Origin: Uranotaenia lowii
Taxonomy: Eukaryota > Arthropoda > Insecta > Diptera > Culicidae
Assembly: GCF_029784155.1 (NCBI RefSeq)
Contig: NC_073693.1
Location: forward strand, 154,353,442-154,417,441
Direction: 5' to 3'
Length of the DNA stretch: 64,000 bases
Part shown: one piece after another, positions 34,988 to 46,932 of the stretch
Layout: each line of letters starts with the position of its first letter
How positions within the stretch are numbered: position 1 is the stretch's first letter
Notes under the pieces: generated by a model
Database searches by the model: none
The model's input: the letters and a program-made list of their open reading frames with translations, nothing else
Told to the model about the DNA's origin: nothing
Position numbers and translations under genes: made by a program

Positions 34988-35560
34988 TGCCCCAAATGAC
35001 CCGACTTTTGAAAAAGTTATACACTGCAGGCTGAAATTGATCCTGGGCCTAGTACAAGATCTCATGCCAAATTTGGGCCAGATCGGACCACGGGAAGGTG
35101 TCGCTCAACGAGCCTGAAGTTTGTATGGGATTTTGAGACATTTTGTTCGAGAGAAACATGAAAAACCAGTTTTTCGTCAATAACTTTTGTCTCCTTCGAC
35201 AGATTTCTTTCAAAAACGGGTTTTCTTGAAGCCTAAATTATGACAAATATTTCATCAGATGGTTGCTTTTCAATTAGAATTAAGATAAAAAAGTTATTAA
35301 GCTTCAAAAGATGGCAAACTTTTTTAAGGATGATATTCATCACTGTTTTAATGAGGCGACTAAATGACCGACCAGGACACTTAATGTGAAATGCATGCCG
35401 TTTCGTCAAATAATGACCGATTTCAACCATTGTTGTTGCGCTTGATTGCATTTTTTTAATGTTTTCCTAATATTTGTGTTTGGATGATATTCACTTGATA
35501 GTTCGGAAAGAAGTAAGGGCGGAAAAATGCTTGACAATTTAAAAAAAATTGCTTAGGAAC
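34988..35560 (+). repeat. Family F repeat, long copy
   Basis: Starts near ACTAGACTGCCCCAAAT and continues CTGGGCCTAGTACAAGATCT, GGGCCAGATCGGACCACGGG, TTTTGTTCGAGAGAAACATG, CGTCAATAACTTTTGT, ATTTCTTTCAAAAACGGG and on to about 35560. It is the inverted counterpart of 38700-39250 and shares the AGACTGCCC terminal word with it and with the copy at 35861. Noncoding. Confidence 0.8.
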
Positions 35561-35860
35561 ATGACTGAACGATTTGTAATGCCAATAAAAAGATTTACCT
35601 TCATTCTCTGTCAAAAGAAATTCACAGTTAATATAATAAAAACGTGAGAAAAATGTTAAAGGACCTTTTTTCGAAAAATTATCATTTTATTGGCATCATA
35701 AAGCGTTGGTCCATGTCTTTTTCGATCTAAAAAAATTGTTGGCGGTTGGGTCTGAGAGTAACAACCATTCTGAATAGATTTTTTGAGAAAAAAAAAAGAT
35801 CCTGAGTTAGGTAGAGAAGATGAAACATAAACCCCGCCCAAAGGCGGAAATATGTTCAAT

Positions 35861-36087
35861 AGACTGCCCAAAATATGAATGGGAAATTTAAAACGTGTGA
35901 AACGCTGCAAGCTAATATTGATCCTGGGCCTAGTACAAGATCTCATGCCAAATTTGGGCCAGATCGGATCACGGGAAGGGGTAGCTCAACGAGCCTGAAG
36001 TTTGTATGGGATTTTAAGACATTTTGCTCGGAAGAACATGAAAAACCTGTTTTTCATCAATAACTTTGGTCGCTGTAATAATATGTA
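35861..36087 (+). repeat. Family F repeat, truncated by a G element
   Basis: Begins AGACTGCCCAAAATATGAAT, followed by AAACGTGTGAAACGCTGCAA and the CTGGGCCTAGTACAAGATCT block. Stops in the middle of the family at 36080-36087, exactly where the TA-flanked G element begins, indicating that the G element inserted nearby or replaced the rest. Confidence 0.75.
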
Positions 36088-36839
36088 GGGGAGAATGAGG
36101 ATACTTGATCCCTGGGGATACTTGATTCCTTAGCTATATCTCGAAACTGGAATGTCTTACAAAGATCAAATGTTCTAGAAAAATGTGCCAAAATGAGCAA
36201 AACAACAATACTTGTAGTTTAAAAAATTTTAACAAAATAATTGTTTGAGTAATTGAACTTTGTTTGAAAAATTTCACAAAATGTAACTTGAAGATCTTTT
36301 TTCATCACTTTAAAAAATTCCTTACATAGGAAAATTATGAAAAAAAATATTTGTTCCAATGTATCAACCGTTCGAGCGTCAAATGAACTTCATAATGCCA
36401 TATTTTCAAATCAATGGAAAACTCTCAACTTTTTTCAGAAAAAGTTTTCTAAAATGTTGATTATGGGTACAATTGATCCCCTAGAGTTGGGTACAATTGA
36501 TCCCCCTTCCAAACGGCATATTCTTCTGATTGCTGATTACGAAATTACTAATATTTATCCAAAAACTTATATTTATCAAACAATTGTCTGAAGAAAAGAG
36601 CAAAAATAATTAATTTTCTCTTAATTATAAAAAAATAGCGCCTTTAAGTATGCAATGTTATTAGCGTTGAGACAAAGTTATAAAATTTTCTTCTTATGTT
36701 TGCTATAAATTGTGAGAACAAACATGACCAAAATAGTCAATTAACATTCTATTTTGGGGTTTTGTTTGATTTTTATACAAGGATTACGGCTTCCTGAATA
36801 AAAGATCAAGTCTCCTTCAATAGGGGATCAAGTCTCCCC
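36088..36839 (+). mobile_element. Family G MITE, TA-flanked, GGGGAGA termini
   Basis: A 752-bp element with TA at 36086-36087 and 36840-36841. The left end reads GGGGAGAATGAGGATACTTG and the reversed right end GGGGAGACTTGATCCCCTAT. Internal GGGGATACTTGATTCC and CAATTGATCCCC words repeat near both ends. Related pieces lie at 110-490, 9843-9884 and 38390-38467. No coding capacity. Confidence 0.75.
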
Positions 36840-36959
36840 TAACTTCAGAAAAATCGCAATTTTTTACTCCCACAAAAATGCTTCTAGTTCATCAACGGGT
36901 TCAAGTATCGATCTAATTTTTAGAGCATAGAAACTTGAAGTTACAAGCTGTCAGAAAAT

Positions 36960-38140
36960 GTCAAAGACGGCGAGTTGTATTACTTAGCTGGCCAGAGGGA
37001 CCAGCTACAACTGCCCTCGAATTCCTGGTCAAACCACGGGAATTCTAGTGAGGGTGGGCTCACATGCGGCCTCTTTTGCTTGGCTAAGCTAGAGCAGAGG
37101 TTTCGGAGAACCTCGGGTCGGCTTCTCGCAATGATGCACCGGTCGGTAGTTCGGAAGGAAACACAAACGCTATCTTAAAGTTTTCATGTCCTGTTTATTA
37201 TTTATAAACTTACGTGTTAAGTGTAGGTGTGTAGTGTGTTGCTGCTGCTGCTGCTGCTGGAGGGCCGGCCGGCTGGTGCTATGATGCTTGTCCGATGGAG
37301 AATCCTTACTTTGTGGGTCAACTGACCACAGTGCTGGTTGGCAATGGAGGTTAGATCGCCCTCGTGGTGGAGCCAACCTTCGTTGTGGTAGCTCTGGATG
37401 GTACACGCAGGTGTAAAACACCGCGTGCTCCTCAACAGAGCCTCGAGCCCGGAGGGACACACGTTCGAACTTTTACTAACCCGTTTGAAGGGATCGAACA
37501 GTGCCCTCTAGGACCGGATGTTGACGACGACTTCTACGTGGGTGGTAGTTGCGGATTGTCGCGTGGGGGATCAACTTTTGGTTGCTTCTCGGAATGCCCG
37601 CCGGACTTGTAATTCGAGTCCGTGCGCAGGCTCCTTAACAGAGAAACGGAAGTAGATCTTTGCTCACTGGCCCGTTTGACTTGGACAAACTGGAGCTTTG
37701 TCGAGTTAACTCTCCTGACCGAAACCGCTGGATCAGTCTTCTTGACCGTAACCGCTGGGTCAAATCTCTTAACTGGAACCGCTGGGTCCTGGTGGATTTA
37801 ATATGGGGTTAGGATGGTATTCACAGCAATCACTTAAATATTAAACTCACTTGATTCGCTCTATAACTAACGACTAATTTAGTTCTTTCCGCGTTTTAAA
37901 TCGTATTTTGACACTGATAACTTAGCCGTGCACGTTTATTATGGCCACTATGGTCACTTTGTAACGATGTGAACCGTGTGCTGGTCGAAGGCGGAAAGAC
38001 TTAGCGAATTTTAGTAAGTGATTAGCTGAACCATCGCAACCCACATTTCCGTTCCATTTTCCACCTGACGTTTTCCCATTGCTCATTTGCTTCTCATCGG
38101 GCAAGTGTTTTGTGTTGTGTCATAAGTGTTTGCATGTGCT
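36960..38140 (-). other. GC-richer block with CTG repeat and short tandem repeat, unidentified
   Basis: Stands out by base composition. Features include a hairpin AGCTGG...CCAGCT at 36986-37006, a (GCT)7 run at 37240-37260, and three 26-29-bp tandem units containing ACCGCTGG(A/G)TC at 37718-37795. On the minus strand an AATAAATAATAAAC stretch near 37195 could be a polyadenylation or TATA-like region. Open frames of 60-96 codons on the minus strand have no recognised domain. A decayed LTR or the untranslated end of a host or transposon gene are possible; I cannot decide. Confidence 0.3.
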
Positions 38141-38389
38141 AGCTACTGTTTTTGAATTTGGAGTGATCGTTATTTTTAATCTCCTAACTTTATTTATTTA
38201 TTTATTGTTTTTAATCATAGAGTAGGTTTTATTAATAAATTCTCTTACAAATTGTGTTCTTATGTAAATTCAAATATTGGCGGGAATAATTATCGATGTT
38301 TAATCGATTAAGATTTCTACTTCCGAGCACTCAGATTTAGTACTCCAAACTGCTTGCTCTTCATGGGTATGATTGGGCGAAATACCCCA

Positions 38390-38467
38390 ATGGTAACAGT
38401 TGCTAAATTTTTCCAGAAAGATATGGTGAAAATAAGAAAAGGGGATAAAGTATCCCCACTCTCCCCT
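38390..38467 (-). repeat. Family G terminal fragment
   Basis: Ends AAAGTATCCCCACTCTCCCC at 38448-38467, the reverse complement of the G left end, followed by TTA. Only the outer portion remains. It adjoins F-family sequence on its right. Confidence 0.5.
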
Positions 38468-38489
38468 TATGAATACCACCGTAAAAAGG

Positions 38490-39250
38490 CTAGCCCATTT
38501 TTGAAGCCTAATAACTTTTTTATCTTAACACTCATCGAAATGCAGTCTTCGGATGAAATATTTTTCATAATTAAGGCTTTAAGAAAAAATCTTTTTGAAA
38601 AAAATCGGCCAATGGGAACCAAAGTTATTGATGAAAAACTGTTTTTTTAATTGGCATCACAACCGTCCAGTTATGTTCCTAAGCCTCTGTGGTTAAGCAA
38701 TTATTTTTTTTAAATTATCAAGCTTTTTCCCGCTCTTACTTCTTTGCGAACTATCAAGTGAATATCATCCAAACTCAAATATTAGGAAAACATTAAAAAT
38801 TGCAATCAAGCGCAACAACAATGGTTAAAATCGGTCATTTCACATTGAGTGTCCTGGTCGGACATTTAGTCGCCTCATTAAAACAGTGATGAATATCACC
38901 CTTAAAAAAAATAGTCAATTTTTGAAGCTTAATCACTTTTTTATCTTAACTTAAATTGAAATGCAACCTTCTGATGGAATATTTGTCGTAGTTTAGGCTT
39001 CAAGAAAACCCGTTTTTGAAAGAAATCGGTCGAAGGAGACAAAAGTTATTGACGAAAAATGTTTTTCATGTTTCTCTCGAACAAAATGTCTCAAAATCCC
39101 ATACAAACTTCAGGCTCGTTGAGCGACCCCTTCCCGCGGTCCGATCTGGCCCAAATTTGGCATGAGATCTTGTACTAGGCCCAGGATCAATATTAGCTTG
39201 CAGCGTTTCACACGTTTTAAATTTCCCATACAAATTTGGGGCAGTCTAGT
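38490..39250 (-). repeat. Family F repeat, inverted pair partner
   Basis: 38700-39250 is the reverse complement of 34988-35560, including GGTCATTTCACATTGAGTGT, GATGAATATCACCCTTAAAA, ACCCGTTTTTGAAAGAAATC, CGAACAAAATGTCTCAAAAT and the outer ATTTGGGGCAGTCTAGT. 38490-38650 is a second partial copy in the same orientation (TTTGAAGCCTAATAACTTTT, AAAGTTATTGATGAAAAAC). Together with 34988-35560 this makes an inverted repeat with a loop of about 3.1 kb. Confidence 0.8.
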
Positions 39251-39800
39251 GGATACGTGTGGTAGAAAGTATGGTATGCTTGAGGTAAACAATTATCGTT
39301 GTTTTAACAGCTTTTTTGAAGATATTTTGCTTAAATCCGACCTTCTATATCAAATAAGCAATTTCAAATTGCTTGGTAACTCTTTCGACATGTTTCTTCC
39401 AAGATTTCAAAGAAACCCAATCTCTTTGGTGATAAACGCCCTAGAAGCGACATCTGATGTTCTTTCAGTTATTGATGACATTTTGAAAATCAGAGAGACC
39501 CCTACTTGAAAAGGATCATCTGGTTGAAAATGATCGGCTCAAAAACATGATGGGCATTGAAATGGAAAAAAAATTGAAGGAAATTTAATTAATCGCTTTT
39601 GTTTTTTTTCCATTAAAATCTTAATAGCATATTCAATATAACACTATTGGAAGTTTGGCGGCTTGTAACTTTATTCGGGTGCATCCAAATAAAACAATTT
39701 CTTGAGTGACCCTCAAGAAATTCTTGAAATCTTTAAATTTGTATCATTACTTTTTTATGGACGCACCCTGAAAGCCCAGGAAAAATACTCCCTAATCAGA
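39251..39800. other. Unrecognised; one open frame of unknown meaning
   Basis: From about 39260 to 39509 the plus strand is open (NNYRCFNSFFEDILLKSDLL, FKLLGNSFDMFLPRF, ALEATSDVLSVIDDIL) with less low-complexity than most chance frames here, but I recognise no family. A small local repeat around TTTCTTGAGTGACCCTCAAG lies at 39701-39720. Beyond that nothing. Confidence 0.25.
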
Positions 39801-40564
39801 CCTTGAGTGTCAATTTGACACTCCTTGCTTGAAACCACTATATCTCTCTTGTTTTTCTAGCGATTTTTCACAAAATTTATAGTTTTGGAAAACTAGTAAC
39901 GTAACTCAAGTATGTTACTCAGACATTATTCACCTGCAATACTCCAATTTTCCGTTTTTCGAAGTCTAAAAAAAAAGATCGAATAAACATGCTTCGGAAA
40001 AAAGACTGTAGCTCAGCATTTCGTAGCTTAAAATCAATTTCATTTAGTGTCCAAGAAAGCTGAAGTTAGAATCTATACGTTCCCCACAAGAATACATTCT
40101 TTTAAAACAATTTAAAGATCATGACCACAAAAAATGTATAAAAATGGTGTGAACACCGTTTTCAATTGGTTCAAAACTCTTTTAGTTACACCAGATAAAT
40201 TTTGAAAGTGGGATTGAGAAGTTGACGTAATTTGGCACATTTTGATATATTTAGATTTTCAAAATACGAAACACAGAATTTTTGACAAATTTTCAAAGGT
40301 AGCTTTTTTTGACTTTTTGTCAATTAGCCATTTTCTAAGACTTTAATTCATCTTTTTGCTGGATTTTGAGCATATGTATTCACGCCAGATTTTCGCTACA
40401 AATTTATATTTACCAGAAAGGAAATCTCATACCAATTGTAGTGGTGTAATTACATTAGCGCTGCAATACTTTACACAAATATGTTGAGAATCACAAAACG
40501 GTTGAAAAACAAGAGAGATATGTATATTAGTTTTAGTTAGGAGTACCAAATTGACACTCTAGGG
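39801..40564. mobile_element. Candidate MITE with GAGTGTCAATTTG termini
   Basis: Left end CCTTGAGTGTCAATTTGACA and reversed right end CCCTAGAGTGTCAATTTGGT are inverted repeats; the similarity continues inward with ATATCTCTCTTGTTTTTC on both sides (39851 region and reversed 40507-40525). Inverted termini thus span at least 55 bp imperfectly. No clear target duplication; similarity may extend outward to CCCAGG/CCCCAG. Noncoding. Confidence 0.65.
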
Positions 40565-41848
40565 ACTGTAACGGGTAAAAATTTCTGGGGCGGATTAGGG
40601 TTAAAAGGCCGCTGGAAGAGAAATAGAAAGTCATTTAGACTTGTTTTGGAACTTGAAAGTATCAATAAGAACTTAAATTTTGAGCTGCATAGAAAGTTCT
40701 TGAAATCAATGATTGGGCTGAGTAAACTTTATCGTACCTGTTTTATAGGACTTATTCGAAGAAGACGCGCTGCAATAAATCACCGGATTCATAAACATTG
40801 ATAAGACAGATGTTTTGTTCAAGTCTTACTTATTGTGCCACTATAAATATTGATGTTGAATAAAGTTTATAACATGAAGAGAAACTTGTTGTTTTTCCAT
40901 GAATGCAGATTCCTTCCTCATTAGTGCAATGAGCGCAATAAATATACTGATGACACTCCCTGTTCATCGGAAAAGTCATTACTCAGTTTTCGTTAACGGT
41001 TCCCAACAAAACAAAAAAAAAACATTCAAAATAATTCAGACATCCAAACAACATTATTGAGTTGCATCCTTTTCCCATTATTGCATATGATATCAAACAA
41101 ATAGGTTTGAGGCAGCAGCATCCAAACAACAACAAAAAAGAGGTGATCATCGTGCCATTACGTATTTACCAACCGATTTTGCATGATATCTATCTACCCA
41201 TATCGAGCCAACAGAAAAGTTGTGAACATTCTGTTTTTCACCGCTTTTTATTTTCGGGCTCGGTTACAATGTGGAGTTTTACATTCTTGAATAAACAAAA
41301 GTTTATTAAAATGAAATTTGCAATTAAATATACGGTATCTCCTGTGTACTTTTTGTCGGCAACATAACATACATGCAAACATAAATACATTCATGTTGGC
41401 ATGGTTGATGATATGAAAGATGCGGCTGCTGCTGCTGATTCTGGTGAGTTCAGCCATAGCTTGGTCCTACATTACATGCAGATGTACGGCGTGGCGCGAA
41501 ATGAAGCAACACCAGGCAGCAGAGATGTGCAGCAGCAGCACGTGTTGTGTTTTTAGTGAGTCAACATGTCTGAATTCTCGGGGCAGTTCAACTTTTAATA
41601 TTGACGAGCTGTAAACAGGATTTATTTTGTTCGCACAGGGGAAAAGTTTTATATTATTGCCTCGGCTAAATAGCAAATGGAGAACGATTGCGAAGGCAAA
41701 AAAGTGAGACTTTTGGATTGTACGATATTGAACTGGAGGTTCGCCTCAAAAAATTACTCCATAATATGAGATGAAATAAGTCGTTAATGCTAAAATATTT
41801 TAAACATCTATAATTATAGAAAACACATAAGTGAGTGACTTTTTCTAG
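40565..41848. other. Possibly unique (non-repeat) sequence
   Basis: Contains GC-moderate stretches with CAGCAG and GCTGCTGCTGCTG words (41425 and 41530) and no resemblance to other parts of the window. Open frames are short. It may be non-repeat host DNA, intronic or intergenic. Confidence 0.3.
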
Positions 41849-42771
41849 ATAGAAAGACAGTAGGACAGAGCGACAGAAAGACAGGGAGACAGATAGATAG
41901 AAAGACAGAAAGACAGATAGACAGACAGACAGAAAGACAGAAAGACAGATAGACAGAAAGACAGAAAAACTGAAAAACAGAAAGACAGAAAGAAAGAAAG
42001 ACAGAAAGACAGACAGACAGAAAGACAGAAAGACAGAAAGAAAGAAAGACGGAAGGACAGAAAGACTGAAAGACAGATAGACAGAAAGACAGACAGACAG
42101 AAAGACAGAAAGACAGAGAGACAGATAGATAGAAAGACAGATAGACAGACAGACAGAAAGACAGATAGACAGAAAAACAGAAAGACAGAAAGGCAGAAAA
42201 ACAGAAAGACTGAAAAACAGAAAGACAGAAAGACAGAAAGACAGAAAGACAGAAAGACAGAAAGACAGAAAGACAGAAAAACAGAAAGACAGAAAGACAG
42301 AAAGACAGGAAGACAGAAAGACAGAAAGACAGAAAGACAGAAAGACAGAAAGACAGAAAGGCAGAAAGACAGAAAGACAGAAAGACAGAAAGACAGAAAG
42401 ACAGAAAGACAGAAAGACAGAATGACAGAAAGACAGAAAGACAGAAAGACAGAAAGACAGAAAGACAGATAGACAGAAAGACAGAAAGACAGAAAGACAG
42501 AAAGACAGAAAGGCAGAAAGACAGAAAGACAGAAGGACAGAAAGACAGATAGACAGAAAGACAGAAAGACAGAAAGACAGAAAGACAGAAAGACAGAAAG
42601 ACAGAAAGATAGAAAGACAGAAAGACAGAAAGACAGAAAGACAGAAAGACAGAAAGACAGAAAGACAGAAAGACTGAAAGACGGAAAGACAGAAAGACAG
42701 AAAGACAGAAAGACAGAAAGACAGAAAGACAGAAAGATAGAAAGACAGAAAGACAGAAACACAGAAAGACA
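41849..42771 (+). repeat. 8-bp satellite, (ACAGAAAG)n
   Basis: About 115 copies of the octamer ACAGAAAG over 920 bp. The right half is nearly pure; the left 350 bp is interspersed with ATAG, ACAG and AAAG variants, showing decay from one side. Because 24 bp holds three units and eight codons, the minus strand has long open frames of Cys/Leu/Ser/Val/Phe (up to 396 codons from 41666 to 42856). These are artefacts of the repeat period, not genes. Confidence 0.97.
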
Positions 42772-45588
42772 TGAAAAAGGAGGGCAATAGGAACAGATAG
42801 AAAAAAAGGAATTCAAATGGAGGTTTATTAGGTTTATTATAGTATACAGATTTCAAAATACGTTAATATCTGAAACATTTCAAATTCCAAAATTAAACGA
42901 GTTGAATGACATTGAAGCAAAATTCATCATACACTCTGATTGTTTACAAATAATGGATCTTCATTGCGAAAGAAAATATCTGCGCCAAGTTTGTTTCATG
43001 TATGTAAATGACCGGATATTTGCCAGATAGATGCAGTTGCCCTGGGGCTATTTAGAATTTTGAAATTGCAACTTGTTTCCAATATTGGCACTCCCGGTAC
43101 TGCTGAAGCTGAATCGTTTGCTCGGAACGAAACTTCAGCTCTTCTACGAGATCGTACCCATATGTAGGACGGACGCTATTTGGCCGACCGGTTCGTTGAT
43201 GTTTGTTTGTGTGTGTATGTGTGTGTGTGTGCGACGACTAGTTAAGTTGCTTCCCATATATGAGCTTCTCCTGCCCTGATGTGGTCATATATGGAAATTG
43301 ATTATAATCTCCCATGAACCGGAAGGGACTTCCCATGAGTTTCAATAAATTTGTATTTGATTTTTATTCAAGCGTGCTCGAGCAAACACTCGTATATTTC
43401 CTCACTTCCGCCAAGTTGTTGTTGTAGTTTTCATTGAACGGATATTAGTTTATCACTGCCGTTAGCCCCAGATCTGCTGCATACATTTGGGGGCAGCAAA
43501 TGTGGTGGGAAAGCTTGTATCTGTTTCGAGATGAACGTACAGCAAGTAAGCAAGCAAGCAAGCAGCAGCAAAACTAAATGGTGTATCCCAGAAGATGCAA
43601 TATGATCTTAGGCTGCGGGCGGAATATCTAGGATGTGTTTCCAATCAAGAAAACGGAGTATATTCCTGATGTTGATAGATTATTTCGATAAACAATTTTG
43701 CTTAGTTACTCATGCTGCACATCCCACTCAAATGAATACCTACTTGTTTAGGGGAAAACTATAAACTGAGATTGGTTATCTGGTGGGGAATTTATTTTGA
43801 TCTGATTGAATATGTAAGTTTTTCATTAAAATTTTTAACAACTTCGAATTTTACTGTGTCGATGTAGGACCAAGTACTTGAATAAGTTAAACGTAGAACA
43901 GCTTATGGTCAACATGAGTTTTCTGTAACGAATGCAGTTTATGTGAAATTAGGTTTACCCACTCTCACTTTGTGGATGCGTTTGTTTTTGATATTTACAG
44001 TTGAAATCATTTTTCTTTTCTCGTATATCTTAGAGTCGTTCAAACGAAAAGTACTAAATCAAGTGAATAATTCAAACATATAATAACATATGAAAACTTA
44101 CAAATATTTCAAGGTTTTATTTTGGAAATAATAATGTATACAAAAATGTACCTATTAAAAAAACTCCACCCTTCTTTTGCCACCAATATTTACTATATTT
44201 TGGTTTGGTTTTGCATTGATACTGTTGCCTGCACTTAATTATGATCTGGGAGAGAGTCCTGACAGCCAGTCTAGTGTGGATGATTGTTCACGCTCTGTTG
44301 AAAGATTCAGCAAGCATCATCAAATCAAATCGGACAAAATTAACCATCAACATTTTTCAGCCCATTATACGGGGTTCAGCGATTTCGGATCCCATTTATT
44401 TGTTGCATGTGGCCTAGTGATTTGTGCAAAGCATTTAGAGGCTGGATTATGGTTTAACCGTAGGAAACTTCAATACTTCAACATATTTTATGAAACTTAA
44501 TTTTTTTTTACATTCTCATAATTTTGGAAATCTCAAGGGAAGAAGGAGCAATAACTATCCAAAAAAATAAATGATTCTTAACTTTTGATTCATTATTAAT
44601 TGTGGTTTTTGAATCAGCAACTAGTATCAATCTAGAGTGACGTTTTTTTGTAAATCAAATCATCATAAACATCAATGCATTCATTTGGAATGCGGCTTAC
44701 CCACAGATTTATGCAACTCGTAAATAGTCAGCTTTCTGCTTAGGTTTATTTCAATGTGTGGTGGTTAACTCTGTGATCAAGTAAATTGTGGTTAAGATTC
44801 ACAAATAACTCAATGACATCATTGACATTTTTTAAAATGCTTCTAAAGGCTCAGCCACCAAGTGGTCTAAGGAGCTAATATTTGGCACGGAAGCTTATCA
44901 TGAGAACTTCTAGTTGAAATGTAATCCAATTTGAACCACATAACGAATGCACAAAACGGACCCAAAATCATAAAAAAAATTCTAAGGCGCCGGTTTGAGA
45001 GACTTAAATAGTACTTATCTTACGTGATTTTTTTTTTCAGAAATAAACACAGTAATAAGCTTTTTTATATTTCCTAGCAACATGAAACTTAAAGTCATTG
45101 AAATTCCATAAAATGAACTAAAAGGTTCTTTAAAACTTAAAAGGGAATATTTACAGATAAAAAGATAAAAGGACGCGATCTGTTTAGCTCCCCTAAAGCA
45201 TAGATCATCTTAAATCTGGAGGCATTGAAACGGGTCTATCTCGGAGCTATGTAAACGAAATAAAATTGTTTTGCACTCAAAATGTAGGTTTTTTATTGCA
45301 CTTTAGAGGAAATATAATTAAAAAAAATGCAAACGCAGGTTTCAGTGGTGGAATAGAGTTATTTTTATACAGTCTCGTCTGTGAAGTCATTAGAAAACAA
45401 GTACATAGATTAGCGATTGCTAATTGTCACTTTCCATTTCTTATATTCCCTAACCGGGAAAGTGCTCATTTCTCAATGCGTATTTTGATACTCTTACCCA
45501 GAATATCTGGCAGAACCGTTGTGTTACCACAAATCCAATTTGTGTTGTCTCGCTTAACCGTGTGATGAAGTAAACATTTGTATCATTG
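42772..45588. other. Possibly unique sequence, no gene recognised
   Basis: Includes a GC-richer patch near 43080-43290 with a GT run at 43203-43231, an (AGCA)n run near 43548-43570, and a 107-codon open frame at 44177-44500 without a recognised domain. No repeat shared with other parts of the window was noticed, so this may be the least transposon-affected host sequence. Confidence 0.35.
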
Positions 45589-45596
45589 ATCCACTG

Positions 45597-46042
45597 CAGG
45601 GGTGCCAGGTGGTTTCGACAAAAATCAGGACACCACGATGAAAAAAATCAGGATTTTTCAGGACACCACTAAATTCATGAAAATAACATGCAACTCTACT
45701 TCGATTGCATAACTGAAGGCGAAATACAGGTGCTTAAGACGTCTCAAATTGTGCAATTAAAGCGAGAAGAACCTTAGCTGGTCTGAAGTCAATATCGAAA
45801 ATCATTTTAAATATCATTTGAACCAAAGATTATCTTCGGTTAAACTGGTTAAGCTATTTTATTAAAGATTTGTTTGATTTTTGTTTGAAATTTAGTAATA
45901 GTGTGGATATTTTTTTAAAATCAGGACAAATCAGGACATTTTAAAGTAAAAAATCAGGACAATTTGAGCGTTTTTGAAATATCAAGACGGCCTCTCGAAA
46001 ATCAGGACAAATCCTGAAAAATCAGGACACCTGACACCCCTG
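45597..46042 (+). mobile_element. hAT-type MITE (family X), complete with 8-bp duplication
   Basis: A 446-bp element flanked by ATCCACTG at 45589-45596 and 46043-46050. Ends: CAGGGGTGCCAGGTGG on the left; reversed right end CAGGGGTGTCAGGTGTCC. The 8-bp duplication and CAGGGGTG start define a nonautonomous hAT element. Inside, AATCAGGACA is repeated at least seven times near the two ends. Copies at 23732-26227 and 58922-59248 are the same family. Confidence 0.95.
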
Positions 46043-46050
46043 ATCCACTG

Positions 46051-46932
46051 TTCTTCGATTTTGAATTCGCTTCAGTCCAGCTGCACGGCTGCCAGCTGTG
46101 AAATTTACGAACTGAGTGAGCTCAAGTGTAAACAAAGTGAGCATATTTATGAGGGTTTTCAAAAAGTTGCTTCAATAGTTAAGAAAGTTTTTTTTGGTCC
46201 GTTTCTTTTACTAGTTTGTTGTTCAACGTAAGTAGATTCAAGTTTCGTATAGTTTGTACCAATTTATACAACGATGTAGTGACAGATGATTAAAATAAAA
46301 TGCATGTTTATTTCATCGCTTTACGGAACCCCACAAAAAACATTATTTTATTATGAATTTTTGCTTGAACCCTCCCCGTTTTTTTCACTAAAAGTTGTTA
46401 GAGATAGAACTAGTTGCAAAATGATTTTTGGTAGAATTTTAAAATTTGAAACTTTCAAATATTTTAACATAAAAATTCACTGATTTCATTGACCAAAATA
46501 AGCATATTAGAACAAAACTAATTCTTTAGCGAATCCGCTTTAAACGTTCTGGAATGTAAAAAATGGTCAAAATGTATTTCAATTTATTTACTTCAATATT
46601 TTTGAATACTTAGTCAGCCAAAAACTGCGAATAAAGTGTTTTAAGCTCAAAGATGAATGCAGTTCGAGTCAGCGAATAATGACTATATGCGAATGGAAGG
46701 CTACAGTTTGTGTTATCTATTGCCTTAGTTCATTCGGTTACAATTTGGATATTTAAATAATGTAAAAATGATCTTGTTTCCGAACACTTAAAAAGTTTAG
46801 AAAAAGTTCAAATAGTTATTAGGAATGAATGGGAAAAAAGTTCAGCAATCTAACATAAAATTATTTATGAACGATACTTTATCACATCTGATAATCAATT
46901 TAATAAGGCCTCACAATATGTTTGGCAAACAA
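46051..46932. other. No recognised feature
   Basis: AT-rich with short open frames only. No inverted termini or shared repeats seen. Confidence 0.45.

Noticed and set aside
41666..42856. 396- and 323-codon minus-strand open frames rich in Phe, Leu, Ser, Cys and Val
   Set aside because: They are the translation of the 8-bp repeat; no frame contains a stop because the octamer has none, and the composition is purely periodic.
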